In this document: positions 16,164 to 23,949 of the stretch, in pieces
Numbering within the stretch: position 1 is the stretch's first letter
Layout: every line of letters starts with the position of its first letter
Assembly (NCBI RefSeq): GCF_000725805.1
Contig: NZ_JOFT01000050.1
Coordinates: forward strand, 1 to 64,000
Direction of reading: 5' to 3'
Source of the DNA: Streptomyces xanthophaeus
Lineage (GTDB): Bacteria; Actinomycetota; Actinomycetes; Streptomycetales; Streptomycetaceae
DNA: 64,000 bases
Translations under genes and position numbers: made by a program
The notes under the pieces: model-generated
What the model saw: only the letters and a program-made list of their open reading frames with translations
What the model was told of the DNA's origin: nothing
Database searches by the model: none

Positions 16164-16664
16164 TCAGCTCTCGGTGGCGTAGATGTGCGCCTCGCCGAGC
16201 TGCGTGCGCAGCTTCGCGAGTGCGCGCGAGCACTGGCTCTTGACCGTTCCCTCGCTGCACCGCAACAGCTGGGCGACCCGCTCGGTGCTGAGGTCCTCCC
16301 AGTAGCGCAGGACGACCATGGCCCGGGCCCGCGGCGGGAGCGCGGCCAGCGCGGCGAGCAGCGTGACGCGCAGCTCGGCGTGCTCGGGCACGGGGAGCGG
16401 ATCGGCGTGCGTGTGGGCCAGCAGGTCCCGCAGCCGCCGTCGCCGCTCGGCGAGGAAGGTACGGGTGAGCACGGCCTTGGCGTAGGCCTCGGGGTGATCG
16501 GCGGCGGACACCCGCCGCCAGTGCTGGAACAGCTTCGCGAGCGTCGTCTGGGTCAGATCGCGTGCCCCGTCCGCGTTCCCGCACAGCAGGTACGCGGTCC
16601 GGTACAGCTTGCGCTGACTGGCCCGGGCAAAGGCCTCGAAGTCGTGCTCGGTGCCTGGCGGCAT
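16164..16664 (-). CDS. SigE-family RNA polymerase sigma factor, 166 aa
   Basis: ECF-like sigma factor of the Streptomyces SigE family. Region 2: FEAFARASQRKLYRTAYLLC and ARDLTQTTLAKLFQHW. Region 4: LPPRARAMVVLRYWEDLSTE, then RVAQLLRCSEGTVKSQCSRAL, the helix-turn-helix contacting the -35 element. Length (about 165) is typical. ATG 16664 is preceded by GGAGGG in the complement. It is followed at 9 nt by the membrane partner gene, so activity is likely controlled by an external signal. The regulon is unknown; no obvious self-promoter was identified by eye. Confidence 0.9.
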   Translation of the reverse strand: MPPGTEHDFEAFARASQRKLYRTAYLLCGNADGARDLTQTTLAKLFQHWRRVSAADHPEAYAKAVLTRTFLAERRRRLRDLLAHTHADPLPVPEHAELRVTLLAALAALPPRARAMVVLRYWEDLSTERVAQLLRCSEGTVKSQCSRALAKLRTQLGEAHIYATES

Positions 16665-16876
16665 CCGCCCTCCCCTTCACATCGTGTCTCTCACCCCTGT
16701 CCTGAGTACCGCCGCAGGAAAAAGGTTGAGCACGGATGTGCGGGTCTCGCCCTGTGGTCACGGCCGGGGCGACAGGCGGTGTGCCGGGCGAGACATGTCA
16801 GCCATTTCATGATCTGGCAAGGCGGGCCTCAGACCGTGTTCCCCTTCCCGCAGCCCCCGTCGGCACAATGGCCGGT

Positions 16877-17494
16877 ATGAACCTCACCGTCGGCTTCGAC
16901 CTCGACATGACCCTCATCGATTCGCGCCCGGGCATCAGGGCCGCCTATCAGGCCCTGTCGGCCGAGACGGGTACGTACATCGACGCCGACGAGGCCGTCA
17001 CGCGGCTCGGTCCGCCGCTGGACGAGGAGCTCGCCCACTGGTTCCCGAAGGCCCGGATCCCGGAGGTGGCGGACCGCTACCGGGAGATCTACCCCACCCA
17101 CGCCATCGCGCCGACCCCGGCGATGCCGGGCGCCCGCGAGGCGGTCGAGGCGGTCCGGGCGCTCGGCGGCCGGGCCATCGTCGTCACCGCCAAGCACGAG
17201 CCCAACGCCCGCCTGCACCTGGCTCACCTGGGCATCGAGCCGGACGCGGTCATCGGCTGGCTCTGGGCGGAGGCCAAGGCCGGTGCGCTGCGGGAGTACG
17301 GGGCGCAGGTCTACGTCGGCGACCACGTGGGCGACGTACGCGGGGCCCGTACGGCCGGTGCGCTGTCGGTGGCGGTGCCGACGGGGCCGTGCGCGGAGCC
17401 GGAACTGCGGGCGGCGGGCGCCGACGTGGTGCTGGCGGACCTGACCGCGCTGCCGCAGTGGCTGGCGCAGTACGTGGCCGAGCAGGCGGCCTGA
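16877..17494 (+). CDS. HAD-superfamily hydrolase, 205 aa
   Basis: Phosphatase of the phosphoglycolate-phosphatase-like HAD group. Motif I is DLDMTLID (about residues 8-15; nucleophile Asp and acid/base Asp), motif II VVTAKH, motif III the Lys in AEAKAGAL and motif IV VGDHVGDV. The cap domain lies between motifs I and II (about 18-85). It is cytoplasmic, and the substrate cannot be told. Two starts are possible: ATG 16868 and ATG 16877. The second is chosen because CACAAT lies 7 nt before it, fitting a leaderless mRNA, and relatives begin MNLTVGFDLDMTLID. Confidence 0.85.
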   Translation: MNLTVGFDLDMTLIDSRPGIRAAYQALSAETGTYIDADEAVTRLGPPLDEELAHWFPKARIPEVADRYREIYPTHAIAPTPAMPGAREAVEAVRALGGRAIVVTAKHEPNARLHLAHLGIEPDAVIGWLWAEAKAGALREYGAQVYVGDHVGDVRGARTAGALSVAVPTGPCAEPELRAAGADVVLADLTALPQWLAQYVAEQAA

Positions 17495-17529
17495 TCCCGC
17501 GGGCGCCCCGGGCGCCCCGGCGCGACCCG

Positions 17530-17781
17530 TCAGGCCTGGGAGTCCCGGGCCTGCCTGCGCCCCGCCGCGGCCGAGCGGAGCACGCCCGCCGCCGAGATCG
17601 CGAAGCCCACGCCCATGAGCATGCACACGGCCCAGGCGTACGAGGGGAACGGGTCGATGTCCAGGACCAGCGGGGCCATCGTCACCAGGGTGGCCACGGC
17701 GCCCGCGATGAACACGATGCCACCGGCCTTCACCAGTGCGTCACCGGGGCGTGCTTCGTCGACGCGAGAAGTATCAGTCAC
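17530..17781 (-). CDS. Small two-helix membrane protein, 83 aa
   Basis: After a short acidic N-terminus there are two hydrophobic segments: AGGIVFIAGAVATLVTMAPLV and AWAVCMLMGVGFAISAAGVL. A basic tail (RRQAR) follows. No domain is recognised. GTG 17781 is chosen because TACCCT lies 6 nt upstream without a Shine-Dalgarno sequence, as at other leaderless starts here. It is convergent with the HAD gene (35 nt apart) and divergent from the cold-shock gene. Function unknown. Confidence 0.7.
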   Translation of the reverse strand: MTDTSRVDEARPGDALVKAGGIVFIAGAVATLVTMAPLVLDIDPFPSYAWAVCMLMGVGFAISAAGVLRSAAAGRRQARDSQA

Positions 17782-17989
17782 CGCACCAGGGTAGTTCCCG
17801 CGCCGGGAAGGCCCGCAGGGAGCGTTCTCGCGCCAGGGACGAGATCCGGGCAGAGGGGGTTCGGCCATGCTTGACGGGGTGGTTGTGAGGGGAGACTCTT
17901 CACAGCGAGAGCAGGCAGTCACGGCCCTGGTAGATGGATACCCTGACCTGCTGAGACATGTTGGTTCGGTTTCGGGTATGTGAGACGGG

Positions 17990-18382
17990 GTGCGTGCTTT
18001 GCCCACCGGCAAGGTCAAGTGGTTCAACAGTGAGAAGGGCTTCGGCTTCCTCTCCCGCGACGACGGCGGCGACGTCTTCGTCCACTCGTCGGTGCTCCCC
18101 ACCGGCGTCGACTCCCTCAAGCCCGGCCAGCGCGTCGAGTTCGGTGTCGTCGCAGGCCAGCGCGGGGACCAGGCGCTGTCGGTGACGGTGCTCGACCCGG
18201 CGCCGTCCGTCGCGGCCGCCCAGCGCCGCAAGCCCGACGACCTCGCCTCGATCGTGCAGGACCTGACGACGCTGCTGGAGAACATCACCCCGATGCTCGA
18301 ACGCGGCCGCTACCCCGACAAGGTGCACGGCGCGAAGATCGCCGGCCTGCTGCGCGCGGTGGCCGACCAGCTCGACGTCTGA
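17990..18382 (+). CDS. Cold-shock domain protein with C-terminal extension, 130 aa
   Basis: A CspA-type nucleic-acid-binding domain covers about residues 6-70: GKVKWFNSEKGFGFLSRDDG contains RNP1 (KGFGFL), and DVFVHSSVL contains RNP2 (VFVHS). A helical C-terminal extension (about 80-130) includes RKPDDLASIVQDLTTLLENI and AKIAGLLRAVADQL, as in the longer actinobacterial members. Two starts are possible: GTG 17990 and TTG 17999 (giving PTGKVKW at the N-terminus). Relatives usually start at the second. Neither has a clear Shine-Dalgarno sequence. Expected role: RNA chaperone in the cytoplasm. It is convergent with mqnD across a strong hairpin. Confidence 0.9.
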   Translation: MRALPTGKVKWFNSEKGFGFLSRDDGGDVFVHSSVLPTGVDSLKPGQRVEFGVVAGQRGDQALSVTVLDPAPSVAAAQRRKPDDLASIVQDLTTLLENITPMLERGRYPDKVHGAKIAGLLRAVADQLDV

Positions 18383-18395
18383 CCCCTACGGACCA

Positions 18396-18438
18396 CGGCC
18401 GCGCCCCGCCGCTCCCCGTGAGCGGCGGGGCGCGGCCG
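18396..18438. terminator. Perfect 18-bp hairpin between csp and mqnD
   Basis: Arm CGGCCGCGCCCCGCCGCT (18396-18413) pairs exactly with 18421-18438 around a 7-nt CCCCGTG loop. It separates the convergent cold-shock and mqnD genes and would serve both. Confidence 0.85.
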
Positions 18439-18455
18439 CCCCGTACGGTCCCGGT

Positions 18456-19313
18456 CTACGGGAAGTCCAGCGCCCCCGGAGCGAGCGCCGGCACCAGGCC
18501 CTCCGCCGCGGCCCGGGTCAGCAGCCCCCGCACCGCCGCGTAGCCGGACTCGCCGAGGTCGGCGGTGAACTCGTTGACGTAGAGCCCGATGTGCTGATCT
18601 GCGACGGCCGGGTCCAGCTCCTGGGCGTGGGCGCGGACGTAGGGGCGGGAGGCCTCCGGGTCCGCCCAGGCCATCCGGACCGAGGTACGGGCCGACGCGG
18701 CCAGCTCCCGCAGCCGCTGCGCGCCCAGTGCCCGCTTGGCGATGATCGCGCCGAGGGGGATGGGCAGGCCCGTGGTGGACTCCCAGTGCTCGCCCATGTC
18801 GGCCAGGCAGTGCAGCCCGTAGTCCCGGTAGGTGAACCGGGCCTCGTGGATGACCAGTCCGGCGTCCACCCGCCCGTCCCGGACCGCGGGCATGATCTCG
18901 TGGAACGGCAGCACGACCACCTTGCCGACGCCCTCGGGCAGCACGTCCGCCGCCCACAGCCGGAACAGCAGGTAGGCGGTGGACCGTTCGCTCGGCACGG
19001 CGACCGTACGGCCCGTCAGGTCCAGGCCGGGCTCGCGGGTCAGCACCAGCGGGCCGCAGCCGCGGCCCAGGGCCCCGCCGCAGGGCAGGAGCGCGTACTC
19101 CTCCAGGACCCAGGGCAGGACGGCGTAGGACACCTTCAGCACGTCCAGCTCGCCGCGCTCGGCCATGCCGTTGGTGATGTCGATGTCGGCGAAGGTGACG
19201 TCGAGGGCGGGCGCGTCCGGGACGCGGCCGTGCGCCCAGGCGTCGAAGACGAAGGTGTCGTTCGGGCAGGGCGAATAGGCGATCTTCAGCGGTTCGCGGT
19301 CACCGATGCTCAT
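18456..19313 (-). CDS. mqnD: 1,4-dihydroxy-6-naphthoate synthase, 285 aa
   Basis: Menaquinone biosynthesis by the futalosine pathway: converts cyclic dehypoxanthine futalosine to 1,4-dihydroxy-6-naphthoate. The periplasmic-binding-protein-like fold is shown by LKIAYSPCPNDTFVFDAWAH (with the conserved SPCPNDTF), DIDITNGMAERGELDVLKVS, GRGCGPLVL and VIHEARFTYRDYGL. The single MqnD-type domain fits the normal length of about 280. ATG 19313 lies 14 nt inside the end of mqnB, so the genes are translationally coupled. MqnA, the first enzyme of the pathway, is similar in fold, but the SPCPND start and the mqnB neighbour favour MqnD. mqnA and mqnC are not in the window. Confidence 0.92.
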   Translation of the reverse strand: MSIGDREPLKIAYSPCPNDTFVFDAWAHGRVPDAPALDVTFADIDITNGMAERGELDVLKVSYAVLPWVLEEYALLPCGGALGRGCGPLVLTREPGLDLTGRTVAVPSERSTAYLLFRLWAADVLPEGVGKVVVLPFHEIMPAVRDGRVDAGLVIHEARFTYRDYGLHCLADMGEHWESTTGLPIPLGAIIAKRALGAQRLRELAASARTSVRMAWADPEASRPYVRAHAQELDPAVADQHIGLYVNEFTADLGESGYAAVRGLLTRAAAEGLVPALAPGALDFP

Positions 19314-20025
19314 GGCGTTCTCCCCAGTTCGCGAGTACGGGTCCCAGGACGCGGAAGCCCTCGGTGAGGGCGGCGAGGGCGTCCCCGATCCGCCAGGCGG
19401 CGCGGTCGCGCGGACCCACGGCATTGGACACGGCGCGGATCTCCAGCACGGGCAGCCCGTGCGCGGCCGCCGCCTCCGCGACCCCGAAGCCCTCCATGGC
19501 CTCGGCCCCGGCCAGCGGGTGCCGGGCGGCGAGCGCGGCGGCCCGGGCGGCGGTCCCGGTGACGGTGGAGACGGTCAGGACGGGGGCGAGCAGCGCCCCG
19601 GTCGCCTCGGCGGCGCGGGCGGCGAGCTCGGCGGGCGGCAGGTGCACGCTGTGGCCGAAGCCGAGCGCGGCGACGTCCAGGAAACCGTCGGGGGTCTCGG
19701 CGCCCAGGTCGGCGGCGACGAGCGCGTCCGCGACGACGAGGGAACCGACGGGTGCGGCGGGCTCGAACCCGCCGCCGATGCCCGCGGAGACGACGAGCTC
19801 GTACTGCGCGAGGGCCAGGGCGGTGGCGGTGCCGGCGGCGGCAGCCGCCGGTCCGACGCCCGCCACCAGCACGTCGAAGGCGATGCCGGGGAGGTCCCGC
19901 CGGGTGATGAGGTACCCGGCGGGAAGCGTGCGCGGCTCAGGACCGGGAGAGTCCGGATGAGGGGTGAGACCGGTGAGGACGGAGTCTGCCTCCGCCGCCA
20001 CCGCGGTCACGACGAGCGCGCGCAC
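19300..20025 (-). CDS. mqnB: Futalosine hydrolase, 241 aa
   Basis: Nucleosidase of the phosphorylase/MTAN superfamily that removes hypoxanthine from futalosine to give dehypoxanthine futalosine. Family features: MRALVVTAVAAEADSV at the N-terminus, VAGVGPAAAAAGTA, VVSAGIGGGFEP, DLGAETPDGF and EAMEGFGVAEAAA, with the Glu of MEGFG binding the ribose, and IRAVSNAVGPRDRAAW, with the catalytic Asp. Length is normal. It lies 12 nt after the DUF2771 gene and overlaps mqnD by 14 nt, so the three are probably one transcript. It acts in the cytoplasm. Confidence 0.92.
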   Translation of the reverse strand: MRALVVTAVAAEADSVLTGLTPHPDSPGPEPRTLPAGYLITRRDLPGIAFDVLVAGVGPAAAAAGTATALALAQYELVVSAGIGGGFEPAAPVGSLVVADALVAADLGAETPDGFLDVAALGFGHSVHLPPAELAARAAEATGALLAPVLTVSTVTGTAARAAALAARHPLAGAEAMEGFGVAEAAAAHGLPVLEIRAVSNAVGPRDRAAWRIGDALAALTEGFRVLGPVLANWGERHEHR

Positions 20026-20037
20026 GGGGGCCGCCCG

Positions 20038-20523
20038 TTACTTGAGCTTGAGGTTGAAGGACCAGACGGAAAGGGGCTTGCCGTCCTCGGCCACCTGGAC
20101 GATGGCCAGCTTCTTCGAGGAGGGGGCCTCGCCCTGGCCGCCGGTCGCGAAGACGTCGGCGCCGGGGAAGCTGCGGTAGGTGTTCGAGGAGGGCTCGGTG
20201 ATCGGCTGTCCGTCGAGGACCGCCTGCCACTTCTTGCCGTCCTCGACGACCTCCGGCTCCACGCCGAGGCGCAGGGTGTCGCCGCGGGCGTAGTCGATGG
20301 TCTTGGCGTTCTTCAGGCCGCTGAGGCACTCCTGGACCTTGTCCGTGGAGAGCTCGGTGCCGTCGTGGCAGGCGGACTCGGCGGACACCGAGGAGGTGCC
20401 GACCGTCACGGTCGCCAGTGGTGTCGGCTTGTCGCAGGCCGAGAGGAGGAGGAGGCCGGCGGACACGGCTCCGAGGGCCGCGACGCTGCGGCGGGCCCTA
20501 CCCGAGAAAAGCGGTGCGGTCAT
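20038..20523 (-). CDS. DUF2771-type lipoprotein, 161 aa
   Basis: The N-terminus RRSVAALGAVSAGLLLLSAC ends in a lipobox (LSAC, Cys about residue 30), so it should be a membrane-anchored lipoprotein facing outward. The mature domain contains a Cys pair (ESACHDG, VQECLSG) and blocks LRLGVEPEVV, TYRSFPGADVFATGG and WSFNLKLK, which I associate with DUF2771. Function unknown. It precedes mqnB by 12 nt in the same direction, and from memory this pairing is conserved in Streptomyces. Upstream lies the large nested inverted repeat. Confidence 0.85.
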   Translation of the reverse strand: MTAPLFSGRARRSVAALGAVSAGLLLLSACDKPTPLATVTVGTSSVSAESACHDGTELSTDKVQECLSGLKNAKTIDYARGDTLRLGVEPEVVEDGKKWQAVLDGQPITEPSSNTYRSFPGADVFATGGQGEAPSSKKLAIVQVAEDGKPLSVWSFNLKLK

Positions 20524-20682
20524 GAGCCGAAGGCTATCGGGCCGGTGGGCTGCGCCGCTGCACGGGGTCCCCCCGGGCCTGGCGTGTGGCGTACGTCTGC
20601 GGCGCCGCTGCTACGGGGCTCCGCGGTTTCCCGTGCGGGGCTCAGCCGTGTGGCGGTGTCCCGCCTGCGGCGCCGTTGCTAC

Positions 20683-21139
20683 GGGGCTCCGCCCCGGACC
20701 CCGCGCCTCAAACGCCGGCGGGGCTGGATTTTGCCCAGGCGGGGCGTTGGATGTGCTGGCCGTTGCGGTGCTTGGCGGGGTCGGGGGGTGTGGGGCGGGG
20801 TCCCTCCGGAGTGTCTCCTCTCCTCGGCTCGCGCACTGAGCCCTGGCTGCGAGAGAGACGGCCCAGGTTGCGCGCTCGTCCTGCGGGGACCCTCCTGCGC
20901 GCCCCCACCCCACACGCCCGGGCCCTGGAAGCACAGCCTGGTCTCCTTGGCGGAGCCGTGGCGGCCGCAGGACGAGCGCGCAACCAGGGCTCTGATATTC
21001 GAGACCGGGCTCAGTGCGCGAGCCGAGGAGACACCCCGGAGGGGCACCGCTCCCCGACCCCCAACGCACAGGCCCCGCTGCAACGAGGCAAAAATCAGCC
21101 CCTCCGGCGATTGAGGAGCGGGGTCTGGGGCGGAGCCCC
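20683..21139. repeat. Composite element with nested inverted repeats, 457 bp
   Basis: The outer arms 20683-20735 and 21087-21139 are reverse complements at about 47 of 53 positions. The left arm starts GGGGCTCCGCCCC and ends GGATTTTGCC. The inner arms, about 20774-20885 and 20965-21065, are also inverted and share TCCTCGGCTCGCGCACTGAG and TTGCGCGCTCGTCCTGCGG. A 79-nt centre remains. The whole could fold into one long stem. The outer arm resembles a sequence I recall as scattered widely in Streptomyces intergenic regions. It contains no transposase and no supported gene. Flanks 20524-20682 carry two further partial copies (CTGCGGCGCCG followed by CTACGGGGCTCCG). Confidence 0.8.
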
Positions 21140-21198
21140 AGGGGGCTGGGTGTCTGGGCCCGGCCATACGCACAGGCCCCGCCAGGGCCCCGCAAGGG

Positions 21199-22578
21199 TC
21201 ACGCCACGCGGGGGCGGGACGTGCCCTGGTGGGGGCGGGGGGTGGTGAAGAGGCCGCGGAGGGCCATCGTCGTGCCGAGGGCCACCAGGGTCGCGGCCAC
21301 GGCCATGCCCAGGACGCCGTTCAGCGGCAGGGCGATGCCGATCGCGCCGCCCAGTACCCACGCCACCTGGAGCAGCGTCTCCGAACGGGCGAAGGCGGAG
21401 GTCCGGACGGCCTCCGGGACGTCGCGCTGGATCATCGCGTCCAGGGAGAGCTTCGCCAGGGCCTGGCAGAAGCCCGCCGTGGCGGCCAGTACGGCCATGA
21501 AGAGGCCGCTGAACAGGATCGCCGCGAGGACCGCCACCGCGAGGGTCACCGACAGCACCGCCGCGATGATCGCCTCCGGGGCCCGCGCCCGCAGCCACGC
21601 CCCCACCGCGGTGCCGCACGCGTTGCCCACGCCGGCGCAGACGCCCACGATGCCCAGCGACACCGCCGCGCTCTGTCCCGCCAGCGGGTGCTCGCGCAGC
21701 AGGAACGCCAGGAAGAAGATGAGGAACCCGGACAGGGCGCGCATCGAGGCGTTCGCGAGCAGCCCGCACAGCACCGGGCGGCTGACCGTGCGCAGGCCCG
21801 GCCGCTTCGAGTGCGCCTCGTGCGTGGAGAGCCGGGCCCGGCGCTCGCCCTTGGCCTCGTCCACCTTGTGCGGCAGCGTGAACGCCGCGAAGGTGCCGCA
21901 GAGGAACACCACGCACGCCCCGTACAGGGGCCATGCCGGGCCGATCGTGTGCAGGGCGGCGCCCACCGGCGCCGCAGCGCCGGTGGCGAGCAGACCGGCC
22001 AGCGTGACCCGGGAGTTCGCCTTGACGAGTGAGAAGTCCGGCGGGAGCAGGCGCGGCACCACGGCGCTTCTGACCACCCCGTACGCCTTGGACGCCACCA
22101 GGACGCCCAGCGCCGCCGGGTACAGCTCCAGGCCGCCCGTCGCCACCGCGCCCGACATCATCACCGCCAGCAGCGCCCGCGTCAGCATGGCGGCGGCCAT
22201 CGCGGCCCGCCGCCCGTGCGGCAGCCGGTCCAGCAGCGGTCCGATCACCGGGGCCAGCAGGGTGAAGGGGGCCATCGTGATCGCCAGGTACAGCGCGACC
22301 CGGCCGCGGGCCTCGTCCGTGGGGACGGAGAAGAAGACCGTCGAGGCCAGCGCCACCGTGATCATCACGTCGCCCGCGCCGTTGATGGCGTGCAGCTCGA
22401 TCAGCTTGCCGAGCCCCGACTCACCGGCGCCGTGGGCGTGCGTGGCCCGCCGGATCCCGCGCGCCGTACCGGTGATGGGCAGGTGCAGGGCATGCCCCAG
22501 GGCCCGGCCGGCCCGCCTGGCCGGTCCCGAGCCGTCGCCGGACGACCGTACGGGTGCCACCTGGCCATAGTGCCCCAC
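21199..22578 (-). CDS. MFS transporter, 459 aa
   Basis: A 12-helix major facilitator protein. A conserved cytoplasmic N-terminal segment (ARRAGRALGHALHLPITGT, THAHGAGESGLGKLIELHAI) leads into TM1 (INGAGDVMITVALASTVFF). APVIGPLLDRLPHGRRAAM matches MFS motif A after TM2. A charged central loop, HKVDEAKGERRARLSTHEAH, separates the halves. GTG 22578 is used; GTG 22560 is an equal alternative and no Shine-Dalgarno sequence decides. From memory it sits between the DUF2771 and DUF3027 genes in many actinomycetes, including mycobacteria. Substrate unknown. Confidence 0.85.
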   Translation of the reverse strand: MGHYGQVAPVRSSGDGSGPARRAGRALGHALHLPITGTARGIRRATHAHGAGESGLGKLIELHAINGAGDVMITVALASTVFFSVPTDEARGRVALYLAITMAPFTLLAPVIGPLLDRLPHGRRAAMAAAMLTRALLAVMMSGAVATGGLELYPAALGVLVASKAYGVVRSAVVPRLLPPDFSLVKANSRVTLAGLLATGAAAPVGAALHTIGPAWPLYGACVVFLCGTFAAFTLPHKVDEAKGERRARLSTHEAHSKRPGLRTVSRPVLCGLLANASMRALSGFLIFFLAFLLREHPLAGQSAAVSLGIVGVCAGVGNACGTAVGAWLRARAPEAIIAAVLSVTLAVAVLAAILFSGLFMAVLAATAGFCQALAKLSLDAMIQRDVPEAVRTSAFARSETLLQVAWVLGGAIGIALPLNGVLGMAVAATLVALGTTMALRGLFTTPRPHQGTSRPRVA

Positions 22579-22927
22579 AGGGCCCGTGGCGACCCCCCTC
22601 CGGCGCGTCGCGGACCCCGGCCGGTCACGGGACCGGGACCCGCTCGGCACCCGATCGTTGCGCGAATCGGACCTTGCATGTGGGCCCAAGGCTTCGGAGG
22701 AGGTAGCGTGCGTAGCGCGCCACCGGCGGTTGCTCTTGGCCGCGCGCCTCTTGGTGATCCCGCAGAATGGATCGCAGGAAGGTGCGCCCGAGGCCGATCG
22801 GGTGCGGACGTCGACGCGGCCCTCTGGTCCGCTCCGCCCGCGCCACGTACGGACAGCACCGACGGGTCGTTGTGGACGACAGTACGGACGGCGCACACGT
22901 GAGACGGCGTAGGAGAGAACGAGACCA
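22579..22927. other. Divergent spacer between the MFS and DUF3027 genes
   Basis: A 349-nt region with no supported gene on either strand. It is less GC-rich than its surroundings around 22650-22770 (GATCGTTGCGCGAATCGGAC, TTGGTGATCCCGCAGAATGG), where promoters for both divergent genes probably lie. No strong inverted repeat is seen. Confidence 0.5.
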
Positions 22928-23845
22928 GTGAGTGCTGCGACGACGCGAAGCCGTACCCCGCGTACCCCCGACCGCCTGTGCGTCGAGGCGGTAGAACTCG
23001 CCCGCGCGGCGGCCGAGGAGGCCGCCTTCCCCGGAGTGGTGGGCGAGCACGCCTCCGTCGTGGCGGAGGGCGACCGTGTCGTCACCCACTACTTCGAGTG
23101 CAAGGAACCCGGCTACCGGGGCTGGCGCTGGGCCGTCACCGTGACGCGCGCCTCCCGCGCGAAGAACGTCACGCTCGACGAAACGGTGCTGCTGCCCGGC
23201 GACGACGCCCTGCTGGCTCCCGAGTGGGTGCCGTGGAGCGAACGCCTGCGTCCCGGCGACATGGGCCCCGGCGACCTGCTGCCCACCGATGCCGAGGACC
23301 TGCGCCTGGAGCCGGGCTGGTCGGGCGAGGACGCCCCGCCGCCGAACTCCGTGGTCTCCACCGAGATGGCCGAACTGGTCGAGGCGGAGGACGCGGACGT
23401 CACCGACCGCACCGTGGTCCCGGTGCGCGGCTCCATCACCTCCGTCGCCGAGGAACTCGGCATGCGGCGTGCGCGCGTCCTGTCGCGGTACGGGCTGCAC
23501 AGCGCCGCCGACCGCTGGGACGACTCCTTCGGCGCGAAGACCCCGATGGCGCAGGCCGCGCCCGCCTCGTGCGTCTCCTGCGGTTTCCTCGTCGCGATCG
23601 GCGGCTCGCTCGGCCAGGCCTTCGGCGTCTGCGCGAACGAGTTCAGCCCGGCGGACGGCCGGCTGGTCTCCCTGTCCTACGGCTGCGGCGGCCACTCGGA
23701 GGCCGCGGTCATGCCCGCGCCGCTGCGGCCCGCGCCGCCGGTCCTCGACTCGATGGCCACGGACGAGTTCCCGCTGCGCCCGGCCCCGGACACCGGCTCC
23801 GTCCCGGTCTCCGACCTCCAGGCCGCGGACCTCGGCCACTCCTGA
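22928..23845 (+). CDS. DUF3027 domain protein, 305 aa
   Basis: Conserved actinobacterial protein of unknown function. The N-terminal half contains YRGWRWAVTVTRASRAKNVTLDETVLLPG and WVPWSERLRPGDMGPGDLLP. After an acidic stretch, VAEELGMRRARVLSRYGLHSAADRW may be a helix-turn-helix. Cys clusters CVSCGF and CANEFSPADGRLVSLSYGCGGHSE suggest a zinc site. There is no signal or membrane segment. GTG 22928 is preceded by GGAGAG at moderate distance. It is divergent from the MFS gene and ends at a strong hairpin. Confidence 0.88.
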   Translation: MSAATTRSRTPRTPDRLCVEAVELARAAAEEAAFPGVVGEHASVVAEGDRVVTHYFECKEPGYRGWRWAVTVTRASRAKNVTLDETVLLPGDDALLAPEWVPWSERLRPGDMGPGDLLPTDAEDLRLEPGWSGEDAPPPNSVVSTEMAELVEAEDADVTDRTVVPVRGSITSVAEELGMRRARVLSRYGLHSAADRWDDSFGAKTPMAQAAPASCVSCGFLVAIGGSLGQAFGVCANEFSPADGRLVSLSYGCGGHSEAAVMPAPLRPAPPVLDSMATDEFPLRPAPDTGSVPVSDLQAADLGHS

Positions 23846-23858
23846 GCCGCAGCAACGC

Positions 23859-23919
23859 CCCGTACGAACGACAGCGCCCGCCCGGGTCCGGCCCGGGCGG
23901 GCGCTGTCGTTCGTACGGG
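23859..23919. terminator. Perfect 28-bp hairpin between convergent genes
   Basis: Arms 23859-23886 and 23892-23919 are exact reverse complements, starting CCCGTACGAACGACAGCGCC, around a 5-nt TCCGG loop. It lies between DUF3027 and the acyltransferase gene and is the longest uninterrupted terminator-like stem in the window. Confidence 0.9.
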
Positions 23920-23949
23920 TACGGGTACGGCTTCGGCTGCGGAAGCCGG

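Noticed and set aside
13026..16880. Very long open frame of about 1280 codons on the + strand.
   Set aside because: It runs antisense to or out of frame with several clear genes, is Arg/Ser/Pro-rich and resembles no family; a high-GC shadow.
20683..21139. Insertion sequence.
   Set aside because: No transposase frame between the arms and no clear target-site duplication.
20611..21195. Overlapping frames in both directions within the nested inverted repeat.
   Set aside because: They mirror each other because of the inverted arms, have no start signals and match no family.
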